A stretch of DNA of 5,891 nucleotides from an uncultured Flavobacteriales bacterium (GTDB lineage Bacteria; Bacteroidota; Bacteroidia; Flavobacteriales_D; Crocinitomicaceae). Positions 1 to 5,891 of this stretch are shown here, one piece after another. Each line of letters starts with the position of its first letter. The first letter of the stretch is position 1. The position numbers and the translations under genes are program-made. The stretch covers positions 1 through 5,891 of the forward strand of contig CAJWCX010000086.1 in assembly GCA_913031405.1 (NCBI GenBank). The letters run 5' to 3'. The notes under the pieces were generated by a model, which was given only the letters and a program-made list of their open reading frames with translations, did not search any database and was not told the origin of the DNA.

Positions 1-80
1 AAGTTTGGAGTCATCCATATATTTTGACCCATGCCGAAGAAGCTCCAAAATAGAGAAAAGAAGATAAGGAAGTTAGTCAT
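1..80 (-). CDS. Possible N-terminus of a secreted protein (partial, runs off left edge)
   Basis: On the minus strand an ATG at 80-78 opens a frame that stays open to the window edge (26 codons plus two bases). It starts MTNFLIFFSLFWSFFGMGQN and continues IWMTPN. The run of Phe, Leu, Ile and Trp followed by a small-residue stretch ending GMGQN resembles a Sec signal peptide of the Bacteroidota kind, where cleavage often falls just before Gln. An in-frame TAG lies two codons before the ATG, so this is the first possible start. The usual Lys/Arg after Met is missing, which weakens the case, and no mature domain is visible, so no function can be given. It would be divergent from the carboxypeptidase gene, with 149 bp between the two start codons. 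The alternative is that the stretch is non-coding, or is the 3' end of a plus-strand gene (a frame closed by TAG at 49-51). Confidence 0.4.
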   Translation of the reverse strand, partial: MTNFLIFFSLFWSFFGMGQNIWMTPN

Positions 81-177
81 GTTTGGCTAAGTTACGACGA
101 ATTATTAGCATATATAATATATAAACTAGTGATTTCCATATTAGTTGCTTATGTTGAACAAGATGAATCTATGGATT

Positions 178-209
178 GTTGTCAGTTCGTAGTAATTTCC
201 CTTTCTTTG
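178..209 (+). promoter_or_regulatory. Candidate Bacteroidota-type promoter for the carboxypeptidase gene
   Basis: GTTG at 178-181 and TTTCTTTG at 202-209 are 20 bp apart. The Bacteroidota housekeeping promoter consensus is TTTG, about 19-21 bp, then TANNTTTG, so each box has one mismatch. Initiation a few bases after the second box would give a 5' leader of roughly 15 nt before the ATG at 230. A weaker alternative is TTTG at 82-85 followed 20 bp later by TAGCATAT at 106-113. Such short boxes occur often by chance in A+T-rich DNA, so the call is tentative. Confidence 0.25.
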
Positions 210-229
210 TAAATCTAAATAACGGAACC

Positions 230-3073
230 ATGAAATTCATCTTAACATGTATCCTATTTATAGGGTGTATTCCTTTCAGTCAATCTCAAAAATATTCCCG
301 AGTCAAAGTTTTTGCCAATCAGCAGGAACTTCTGAATCTTTCCAACTTAGGTGTTCCAACGGATCATGGTATCAGGAAAAAGAATACCTTTCTCATCTCA
401 GACTTTTCAGAAAATGAAATTCAAATCATTGCAGATTATGGATTTAGCTATGAGATACAAATTGACGATGTTAAGGCGTTCTATAAAAATAGGTTGAGTA
501 AACCAAATACTGGAGAAGAACTGAAAAATAACGAATGTGATGGAACTTCAGGTGGAGGTTCAGGTGGATTTGATCCGGGAGAGCCCAATAATTTCAATTT
601 GGGATCAATGGGCGGATATTTGACTTATGACGAAATGTTGGATGAACTTGATGCAATGCATGACCAATACCCAAATATCATTACTCAAAAAACACCAATT
701 TCGAATTTTGAAACGTATGAGGGAAGACCGATTTATCATGTACGGATGTCAGACAACCCTAATGTTAACGAATCCGGTGAACCGAATGTCTTGTATTCCG
801 CTATTCATCATGCGAGAGAGCCAATGAGTTTGATGGAAACCATATTCTTTATGTGGTATTTGTTAGAAAATTACGGTTCAGACCCTGAGGCTACTTTTCT
901 TATCGATCATTCACAACTCTTTTTTGTACCCTGCTTAAATCCTGATGGATATATCTATAACGAAATTACAGACCCCAACGGTGGTGGTATGTGGCGAAAG
1001 AATAGGAGAGATCATCCTAACAGTAACAATTACGGAGTGGATTTGAATCGCAATTATTCTTATGGCTGGGGGACGACTGGAATAAGTTTTAATACCAATA
1101 GCGATGTGTACTGTGGAACAGGTCCTTTTTCTGAGCCAGAGACTCAAGCGCTGAAATGGCTCGCGGAGAATTATGATTTTGAAACTGCCTTCAATGCGCA
1201 CAGTTATTCTCCTGCGATTTTATTTCCGATAGGAACAACAGATGAGGAATTTGCAGATCACCATGATTACATTCAAGCCTACTCGAATCACATGTGCGAG
1301 TTCAATGGATATCCTGCATATAAAAGCTCCGGGCTTTATCCTGCATCTGGAGACTCTGATGATTATTTGTATAAGGTAGATATAGGTGAAGGAGAGAAGG
1401 ACACTGTATTTGCCCATACGCCCGAGGTGGGAAACTCCTTTTGGCCAGGACAAGGTGATATAGTACCGACTTGTCAGGATATGGTCTTTGCAAATCTTGT
1501 TTTGGCTCAGATAGCACACAATTATGTGGTTGTAAAAGATATTGACCCAAGTTCTGTTGCTGCGCTGTCAGGGAATTTCAATCATACTGCTCAAAGGTAT
1601 GGAAGACAATCAGGGAATGTAACAGTCTCGATAGAGCCACTAAACAATATTGCTTCTGTAGGGAATCCCATTGTATATAATTTAAACCAGCTTGAAACAC
1701 AAAATGGTTCTTTTTCATATGTCTTGAATTCGACAATTCAATTTGGAGATGTCATCAAATATATCTTAAAAACGGACAATGGCTTATGGATCAAAAGAGA
1801 CACCATAATCAAAACATATGGTTCTATTACTTTACAGGCATATGATGATGCCAGCAACACGAACAATTGGTCGGGTAATTGGTATACTACAAATGCCACC
1901 TACGTATCCCCTAATCGATCTTTTACGGATTCGCCTAATGGGAATTACAGCAACAATTCAACGAAAAATTTTACTTATGATTTCGATATAGATTTAACAG
2001 ATGCGATTTCAGCTATGGTATCATTTTATGCTAAATGGGATATTGAAGCTGATTATGATTATGTTCAATTTCAGGTTTCTACCAATGACGGAAATTCTTG
2101 GATTGGCCAATGTGGAAATTATACGGTTCCGGGAACAGATGATAATGGTAGTGTGCAACCAGATGGAGAACCAGTTTATGAAGGTACATTTTCAGATTGG
2201 GTGCTCGAAGAAATCTCATTGAGTGATTATTTGGGAGAAACTATAAAAGTAAGATTCAGATTACAGTCGGATGGTGGGGTTCGAGAAGATGGTTTTTATT
2301 TTGATGATTTTAAAATATTTTACAACGAGGCACCTCTTGGTACTCCTCCAATAGCGTCTTTTACGCCTTCTACATTTGAGTCTTGTGAGGGGGAATCCAT
2401 AGACTTTACAGATTTTTCAACTGAGCAACCTACCAACTGGGCTTGGGATTTTGGTGATGGAAATACTTCTTCTTTTCAAAATCCATCTCACATATTTACA
2501 ACTCCTGGAGTTTATGTAATTACCCTTGAAGTTACAAATCAGTTTGGATCAAACTCAACGGTCCAGACTGTTGTCATCAATGAAAATCCGACAGTTGAAA
2601 TCCAAACGAGCGATTTAGATAACCAATTGTGTCTTAATGAATCTTCAATTCAGCTTATAGGTTCACCTTCAGGTGTTGACTTTTCCGGGCCAGGTGTTAA
2701 CGGAACCATCTTTAATCCTACTGCAGCTGGAGTGGGTGTTCACCTTATTCAAGGTGCGTATACAGATGCGAATGGATGTACAGGAATTGCAACGGTAGAA
2801 ATTACAGTGGAAGACTGTGCATCTATTACTGATTTGTCATATTTTGGTGTTCATTTGTATCCAAACCCTAATAACGGTCGATTTATGATCGAAGGCTTAA
2901 ACAAGGGTTCAGTTTATCAGGTTTTTGATATGAATGGTCGAATATTAAGCTCTGGGGAGGTTGTCAGTTCTATGCAAGAAATTGATTTAAATTTGACTTC
3001 TGAAGGAGTGTATTATATTCAATCCGAAATAGACGGACATGTCTCTCGATTGCGTTTTATGGTGCTCAAATAA
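230..3073 (+). CDS. Secreted M14 zinc carboxypeptidase with PKD domain and T9SS sorting tail
   Basis: Predicted to remove C-terminal amino acids from peptides outside the cell. ATG at 230 is chosen (947 aa) over the longer TTG frame from 176 because it places a clear Sec signal peptide at the N-terminus: MK, a hydrophobic stretch, then SQS with likely cleavage before Gln20. Residues ~21-90 resemble an activation propeptide, followed by a Gly-rich linker at 104-114. The catalytic domain (~130-435) keeps every key M14 residue: zinc ligands H194 and E197 (HARE) and H324 (NAHSYS), substrate-binding R259 (WRKNR), N273/R274 (DLNRN) and Y370, and general base E399 (TPEVG). Next come a beta-rich segment (~442-532), a jelly-roll/MAM-like module (~545-698) like those in secreted metalloproteases, a PKD domain (~704-783, WDFGDG at 739-744), an Ig-like segment typical of Bacteroidota surface proteins (~784-863), and a type A T9SS C-terminal domain (~870-947, YPNP at 877-880) that would be removed on export. 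Asp377 suggests preference for basic C-terminal residues (inference). The gene is intact and ends in TAA. Confidence 0.95.
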   Translation: MKFILTCILFIGCIPFSQSQKYSRVKVFANQQELLNLSNLGVPTDHGIRKKNTFLISDFSENEIQIIADYGFSYEIQIDDVKAFYKNRLSKPNTGEELKNNECDGTSGGGSGGFDPGEPNNFNLGSMGGYLTYDEMLDELDAMHDQYPNIITQKTPISNFETYEGRPIYHVRMSDNPNVNESGEPNVLYSAIHHAREPMSLMETIFFMWYLLENYGSDPEATFLIDHSQLFFVPCLNPDGYIYNEITDPNGGGMWRKNRRDHPNSNNYGVDLNRNYSYGWGTTGISFNTNSDVYCGTGPFSEPETQALKWLAENYDFETAFNAHSYSPAILFPIGTTDEEFADHHDYIQAYSNHMCEFNGYPAYKSSGLYPASGDSDDYLYKVDIGEGEKDTVFAHTPEVGNSFWPGQGDIVPTCQDMVFANLVLAQIAHNYVVVKDIDPSSVAALSGNFNHTAQRYGRQSGNVTVSIEPLNNIASVGNPIVYNLNQLETQNGSFSYVLNSTIQFGDVIKYILKTDNGLWIKRDTIIKTYGSITLQAYDDASNTNNWSGNWYTTNATYVSPNRSFTDSPNGNYSNNSTKNFTYDFDIDLTDAISAMVSFYAKWDIEADYDYVQFQVSTNDGNSWIGQCGNYTVPGTDDNGSVQPDGEPVYEGTFSDWVLEEISLSDYLGETIKVRFRLQSDGGVREDGFYFDDFKIFYNEAPLGTPPIASFTPSTFESCEGESIDFTDFSTEQPTNWAWDFGDGNTSSFQNPSHIFTTPGVYVITLEVTNQFGSNSTVQTVVINENPTVEIQTSDLDNQLCLNESSIQLIGSPSGVDFSGPGVNGTIFNPTAAGVGVHLIQGAYTDANGCTGIATVEITVEDCASITDLSYFGVHLYPNPNNGRFMIEGLNKGSVYQVFDMNGRILSSGEVVSSMQEIDLNLTSEGVYYIQSEIDGHVSRLRFMVLK

Positions 3074-3125
3074 TTGATCATACATTACCTTCAACAAACG
3101 AGTCATTTAGAGCTATAAAAAAAGA

Positions 3126-3497
3126 TTAAACCCTCGAATGCCAGTAAGCCAATGCAATAAACAAGGCTTGAAAAGGTAATCGAACAACTGCAGCAGTTTG
3201 ACTGATGTCAATAGCTTGTTGGGCTGCTTCGTTTTGTGCCAAATAGATGTTGGCTGGAAAGACGGCTATCAATAGCGCAATAAGTCCCCATCCTGCAATC
3301 CATCTTGATTTTTTAAAGAAAAGCATTCCTCCAAGAAGTATTTCGAAAACACCACTTATGTATACGGCCTCTGTATGCATAGGAAGGTAATCAGGCATAA
3401 TAGCTAGAAAGAAATCAGGATCAACAAAATGACGAATACCGACATAAATGTAGGCCGCTCCCATGAAATAAATTGTAATTTTTTTAAAAAGACTCAT
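3126..3497 (-). CDS. DoxX-like small integral membrane protein
   Basis: A 123-aa protein with four predicted transmembrane helices at about residues 5-22, 43-61, 66-86 and 104-119. The sequence GIRHFVDPDFF followed by a MPDYLP segment, the FPANIYLA end of helix 3 and VRLPFQALFIALAYWH in helix 4 are typical of short DoxX/MauE-like proteins common in Bacteroidota. The family is loosely associated with redox processes in the inner membrane, but no activity can be assigned here: there is no CXXC motif or other catalytic signature. The length is normal for the family. The start is the ATG complementary to 3495-3497, directly followed by a Lys-Lys pair before helix 1. The gene lies 56 nt downstream of the helicase on the same strand and could be co-transcribed with it, since no terminator is visible between them. 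Its 3' end converges on the carboxypeptidase gene with 52 bp between the stop codons. Confidence 0.85.
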   Translation of the reverse strand: MSLFKKITIYFMGAAYIYVGIRHFVDPDFFLAIMPDYLPMHTEAVYISGVFEILLGGMLFFKKSRWIAGWGLIALLIAVFPANIYLAQNEAAQQAIDISQTAAVVRLPFQALFIALAYWHSRV

Positions 3498-3553
3498 TGC
3501 AGAATAAAGGTCTCATTTTTTTCTTAATCTACCTTCATATTCATTCTTTCAAT

Positions 3554-4861
3554 TTAAAGGACTCGGATTCGAACTTTTTTCTTTTTGAGTCTTTCGTTGT
3601 TGAGCTTTTGACAAATAGATTGAGCTTTATTTCTAGAGACGGCTACAAAGGCACAATCGGTCTTTAGTTCAATAATTCCTAGCTCTTTTCTTTCAAGCTG
3701 TCCCTTTTTTATAAAGAGTCCAACAATATCCCCTTTTGAGATTTTATCTCGGCGTCCTCCGGATATGAATAAGGTAGTATATTTATTTTTAGGAATCTTT
3801 GAGCCCTCTTTAATCTCTATCTCTTTTAGTCCTCGCGAATATTCCGCCTTGCGGTCATTTTTTCCTTGAATACACAGAGCTATTCCGCCTTTATTCATTC
3901 GAGCAGTGCGCCCATTTCTATGAGTGAATTCCTCTTCTCGATGGGGCATTTCATAGTGGATAATATAATCCAATCCAGGAATGTCTATTCCTCTTGCTGC
4001 AAGGTCAGTAGCCAATAGCGTCCGTTGACTCGCGTTTCTGAATTGAATTAAACTTCTTTCTCTGTCTACTTGTTCCATTCCACCAAAAAAGCTTGTGTGT
4101 TCAACGTTATTTTCATGTAAAAAGTCCGATACACCATCAAGGGTATCTTTGAAATTACAGAAAATAATACCCCTTTTATCCCCAAGATACTCTAAAATAT
4201 TCAGCAAGGTGTTAAGTGTATTTACAGGTGCATAAACCCATGAAATATCTAGCCTTTTGGCCTTCGCTTTTAAAAAGTCTAATTTGACGGGATTCATGAA
4301 TTTCATGAATTCAGGAATGTCTTGCTTAAAAGTAGCAGATGTCAATACTTTTCGTTCTAAAGAGGTTAAGGCCCAAACAATTTCTTTCATTTCTTTTTCA
4401 AAACCGATCTCTAGTGATTTATCAAATTCATCAATGACTAGGTTTTTTATTCCTGTTAGAGTTATACGGTTTCTTCTTATATGGTCTGCCACTCTCCCTG
4501 GAGTTCCAACTAATATTGTTGGGGCATGCGTAAGCTCTATTTTCTCCTTGGAGCCCGATCGGCCTCCATAAACAGTATTTATTTTGTATCCAGTTCCCAT
4601 ATCACGAACCACTTGCTCAATTTGAATAGCAAGTTCTCTAGTAGGTACTAATATGAGTAATTGAGTTTGAGTTGACTTTGGATCAAGTCGTTCAAGAAGT
4701 GGTAATAAGAATGCCAGTGTTTTCCCAGTTCCTGTTGGCGATAATAACAGAACCTCTGAGCTTTTTTCTATGGTTAATTGAGCTCTTTTTTGCATTTCAT
4801 TGAGCTGCTGAATGCCCATTTTTTGCAAAATTTGTGATTGATTTTTAATTGAATTATTCAT
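3554..4861 (-). CDS. DbpA-like DEAD-box RNA helicase (motif II DEFD)
   Basis: A 435-aa ATP-dependent RNA helicase of superfamily 2. All core motifs are visible: Q-motif Gln24; motif I SPTGTGKT (41-48); Ia PTRELA (73-78); GG (99-100); Ib TPGR (120-123); II DEFD (144-147); III SAT (175-177); IV around IIFC (232-235); V TDLAARGID (285-293); VI HRNGRTAR (314-321). The C-terminal ~75 residues (362-435, starting LFISGGRRDKISKGDIVG and ending in a Lys/Arg-rich KKKKVRIRVL) match the RNA-binding domain of DbpA, which in E. coli and B. subtilis recognises 23S rRNA hairpin 92 during large-subunit assembly. A ribosome-assembly role is therefore inferred, with no symbol given because orthology is not proven. 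Ala of DEAD is Phe here; the ATP-binding and Mg-coordinating Asp/Glu remain, so activity is expected. The start is the ATG complementary to 4859-4861; there is almost no N-terminal extension before the Q-motif. An 8-bp hairpin sits just upstream. Probably followed in an operon by the DoxX-like gene. Confidence 0.93.
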   Translation of the reverse strand: MNNSIKNQSQILQKMGIQQLNEMQKRAQLTIEKSSEVLLLSPTGTGKTLAFLLPLLERLDPKSTQTQLLILVPTRELAIQIEQVVRDMGTGYKINTVYGGRSGSKEKIELTHAPTILVGTPGRVADHIRRNRITLTGIKNLVIDEFDKSLEIGFEKEMKEIVWALTSLERKVLTSATFKQDIPEFMKFMNPVKLDFLKAKAKRLDISWVYAPVNTLNTLLNILEYLGDKRGIIFCNFKDTLDGVSDFLHENNVEHTSFFGGMEQVDRERSLIQFRNASQRTLLATDLAARGIDIPGLDYIIHYEMPHREEEFTHRNGRTARMNKGGIALCIQGKNDRKAEYSRGLKEIEIKEGSKIPKNKYTTLFISGGRRDKISKGDIVGLFIKKGQLERKELGIIELKTDCAFVAVSRNKAQSICQKLNNERLKKKKVRIRVL

Positions 4862-4869
4862 GATAAATG

Positions 4870-4889
4870 TTGATCTTGTAAAAGATCAA
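4870..4889 (-). promoter_or_regulatory. Leader hairpin just upstream of the helicase start
   Basis: A perfect 8-bp inverted repeat with a 4-nt loop (TTGATCTT, loop, AAGATCAA) ends 8 nt before the helicase start codon on the minus strand. In the mRNA it would lie where an initiating ribosome binds, so it could modulate translation, for example with temperature. DEAD-box helicase mRNAs in several bacteria have regulated leaders, but the role here is inference. The stem is A/U-rich with only two G-C pairs, so its stability is modest, and it lacks a following U-run, which argues against a terminator. Confidence 0.4.
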
Positions 4890-4900
4890 TTTAAGTAAAT

Positions 4901-4926
4901 GAAAAGTGCCGTTAACGGCACTTTTC
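4901..4926 (-). terminator. Palindromic intrinsic terminator after tRNA-Pro
   Basis: A perfect 26-bp palindrome with core GTGCCG-TTAA-CGGCAC flanked by A-tract and T-tract arms. Transcribed from the minus strand it forms an 11-bp stem with a TTAA loop; the U-tract is the last part of the stem (CUUUU) followed by CAUUU. It starts 6 nt after the tRNA 3' end, so it probably terminates the tRNA transcript and insulates the helicase. Because it is symmetric it could also stop plus-strand transcripts, although nothing is seen reaching it from the left. Confidence 0.8.
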
Positions 4927-4932
4927 AAGAAG

Positions 4933-5007
4933 TCGGGATGAGTGGATTCGAACCACCGATCTCGCGCCCCCCAGACGCGCACTTTAACCGGACTAAGCTA
5001 CATCCCG
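4933..5007 (-). tRNA. tRNA-Pro (anticodon GGG)
   Basis: The minus strand folds into a complete cloverleaf of 75 nt. The acceptor stem is CGGGATG/CATCCCG with discriminator A. The D-arm is GCTT/AAGT with a GG-containing loop. The anticodon stem is CGCGT/GCGCG with one U-G pair closing the loop CTGGGGG, giving anticodon GGG at positions 34-36 with G37. The T-arm is GGTGG/CCACT around TTCGAAT. It reads proline codons CCC and CCU. The 3' CCA is not encoded (CTT follows), so it must be added by a CCA-adding enzyme, as for many Bacteroidota tRNAs. It is divergent from menA, with 72 bp between them, and is followed by the palindromic terminator. No clear promoter match could be found upstream of it. 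Confidence 0.97.
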
Positions 5008-5070
5008 AATTGGACCGTAAAAATATGAATTTGTTCTAAACTATCGTATAATTCAAATGTTTCTTATTTG

Positions 5071-5078
5071 TAGCTTTG
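5071..5078 (+). promoter_or_regulatory. TANNTTTG box directly before menA
   Basis: TAGCTTTG is an exact match to the Bacteroidota -7 element TANNTTTG and ends one base before the menA ATG at 5080. Transcription from it would begin about at the start codon, giving a leaderless or nearly leaderless mRNA. No TTTG is found 19-21 bp upstream (the region reads GTATAA), so the -33 element is missing and a chance match is a real possibility. Confidence 0.25.
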
Positions 5079-5079
5079 T

Positions 5080-5891
5080 ATGGTGAAAACAATAAATTCA
5101 TGGATTGGCGCAATGCGTCTAAGAACACTGCCTCTTTCTCTGTCAGGTATCATAGTCGGTTCAGCATTGGCATACTTCTATGGAGTTTGGGACACTCCAG
5201 TTTTCAGTATGGCTATTTCAACGACCATCTTATTTCAAGTTTTGTCTAATTTGGCCAATGATCTAGGGGACAGTCAAAAAGGAACCGATAATGACCAAAG
5301 ATTAGGACCCAATCGAGCCGTCCAATCTGGAACTATTTCACTTTCACAAATGAAAATTGCTGTTGCCGTTGTTTCATTACTTTCTTTATTGTCTGCGTCA
5401 TTTCTGGTTTTTTTGAGCTCGGAATTTTTGAGTCCAAAAGCGATTTGGGTTTATTTTGGCTTGGCAATTATTTCAATTGTAGCAGCTATAACTTATACTG
5501 TTGGTAAATCTGCTTATGGGTATTTTGGATTAGGCGACCTGATGGTTTTTTTGTTTTTTGGAATCTTGAGTGTAATAGGCGTCTTTGGCTTGTATGGAGA
5601 GTCTTTCAAGGAGATTCTTGTTTTTCCTGCATTCACTATAGGATTGTGGAGTGCAGCCGTACTCAATTTGAATAATATGAGAGATATTGATAATGATCGG
5701 GATTCAAAAAAAAGAACTTTGGTTGTTTTTATGGGTGCAACAAATGCAAGATATTATCATTCGTTCCTCATTCTTTTTGGATTCTTTTCATGGTTCTTTT
5801 TCATAGTTAAGCTTTTTATTTCTGCACAGAATGGTTTTGTATTTATTGCATTGATTCCTTCCTTTTGGATTTTTATACATCTTCGAGGGGT
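5080..5891 (+). CDS. menA: 1,4-dihydroxy-2-naphthoate polyprenyltransferase MenA (partial, cut at right edge)
   Basis: A membrane UbiA-superfamily prenyltransferase that joins a polyprenyl chain to 1,4-dihydroxy-2-naphthoate, releasing CO2 and pyrophosphate to give demethylmenaquinone, a late step of menaquinone synthesis. From ATG 5080 there are 270 codons open to the window end, roughly 90% of a typical MenA (about 290-310 aa). Evidence: N-terminal WIGAMRLRTLPLSLSGIIVG; first Asp-rich motif NDLGDSQKGTD (residues 60-70, Mg-diphosphate ligands D61 and D64) followed by RLGPNRAVQSG; the loop FGLGDLMVFLFFG (149-161); and the second Asp motif NNMRDIDNDRD (198-208, D202 and D206). About eight hydrophobic segments are visible, consistent with the multi-helix fold. 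The start fits the family N-terminus; the next ATG at 5113 would remove conserved residues. Slight oddity: the usual GK(R/N)TL after motif two reads KKRTL. It is transcribed divergently from the tRNA. Confidence 0.93.
   Translation, partial: MVKTINSWIGAMRLRTLPLSLSGIIVGSALAYFYGVWDTPVFSMAISTTILFQVLSNLANDLGDSQKGTDNDQRLGPNRAVQSGTISLSQMKIAVAVVSLLSLLSASFLVFLSSEFLSPKAIWVYFGLAIISIVAAITYTVGKSAYGYFGLGDLMVFLFFGILSVIGVFGLYGESFKEILVFPAFTIGLWSAAVLNLNNMRDIDNDRDSKKRTLVVFMGATNARYYHSFLILFGFFSWFFFIVKLFISAQNGFVFIALIPSFWIFIHLRG

Noticed and set aside
1..51. Plus-strand frame ending in TAG at 49-51 (VWSHPYILTHAEEAPK)
   Set aside because: Sixteen residues are too few to recognise, and the opposite strand has a better signal-peptide-like frame; it stays only as an alternative.
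151..192. 13-codon upstream frame (MLNKMNLWIVVSS) before the carboxypeptidase
   Set aside because: No attenuator-like structure or codon bias is visible, and the better promoter candidate would start transcription after it.
230..270. Lipobox-like LFIGC inside the carboxypeptidase signal peptide
   Set aside because: Phe is at -3 and Cys13 lies too early in the hydrophobic stretch. A T9SS tail is expected with a type I signal peptide, and SQS-Gln20 gives a good cleavage site.
627..2222. Open frames inside the carboxypeptidase gene on both strands (627-827 and 2001-2222 plus; 935-1201, 1220-1519 and 1302-1550 minus)
   Set aside because: They lie entirely within a gene with intact motifs, show no recognisable domains and overlap one another; they are shadows.
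3106..3119. Imperfect 14-bp palindrome between the convergent genes
   Set aside because: It has no loop, contains one mismatch and is A/T-rich. The following A-run would suit a minus-strand element only weakly; not a convincing terminator.
4257..4571. 104-codon plus-strand frame opposite the helicase
   Set aside because: It is antisense to conserved helicase motifs Ib to III, with no family resemblance; a shadow.

Overview
The window looks like a chromosomal segment of a Bacteroidota species, probably a flavobacterium-like or related gliding-type lineage. The DNA is A+T-rich, no clear Shine-Dalgarno sequences precede the start codons, and the largest gene encodes a secreted enzyme ending in a type IX secretion (T9SS) sorting domain, a system confined to this phylum. 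The DbpA-like helicase and MenA also resemble the Bacteroidota forms.

Layout: (1) 1-80, minus strand, may be the first 26 codons of a secreted protein running off the left edge. (2) 81-229 is a divergent A+T-rich intergenic region with a weak promoter candidate. (3) 230-3073, plus strand, encodes a multidomain M14 zinc carboxypeptidase with a signal peptide, propeptide-like region, catalytic domain, beta-sandwich modules, PKD domain and T9SS tail. (4) 3074-3125 is a short gap between convergent genes, without a convincing terminator. (5) 3126-3497, minus strand, is a small DoxX-like four-helix membrane protein. (6) 3554-4861, minus strand, is a DbpA-type RNA helicase whose motif II reads DEFD. 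(7) 4862-5007 holds a leader hairpin close to the helicase start, a perfect 26-bp palindromic terminator and tRNA-Pro(GGG), all read on the minus strand. (8) From 5080 to the right edge, plus strand, lies menA, cut by the window end.

How the genes relate: the tRNA, helicase and DoxX gene lie in the same direction with short gaps (6 nt from tRNA to palindrome, 39 nt from palindrome to helicase start, 56 nt from helicase to DoxX). Helicase and DoxX may share a transcript, with the palindrome separating them from the tRNA. The tRNA and the helicase both serve the translation machinery; MenA makes the respiratory quinone; the peptidase digests extracellular protein. I see no pathway joining all of them.

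I found no evidence of a mobile element, CRISPR array, defence island or undescribed multi-gene system; this reads as ordinary core chromosome. The points most worth following are the carboxypeptidase-B-like specificity residue in the T9SS peptidase, the hairpin 8 nt upstream of the helicase start, and the possible leaderless menA transcript.
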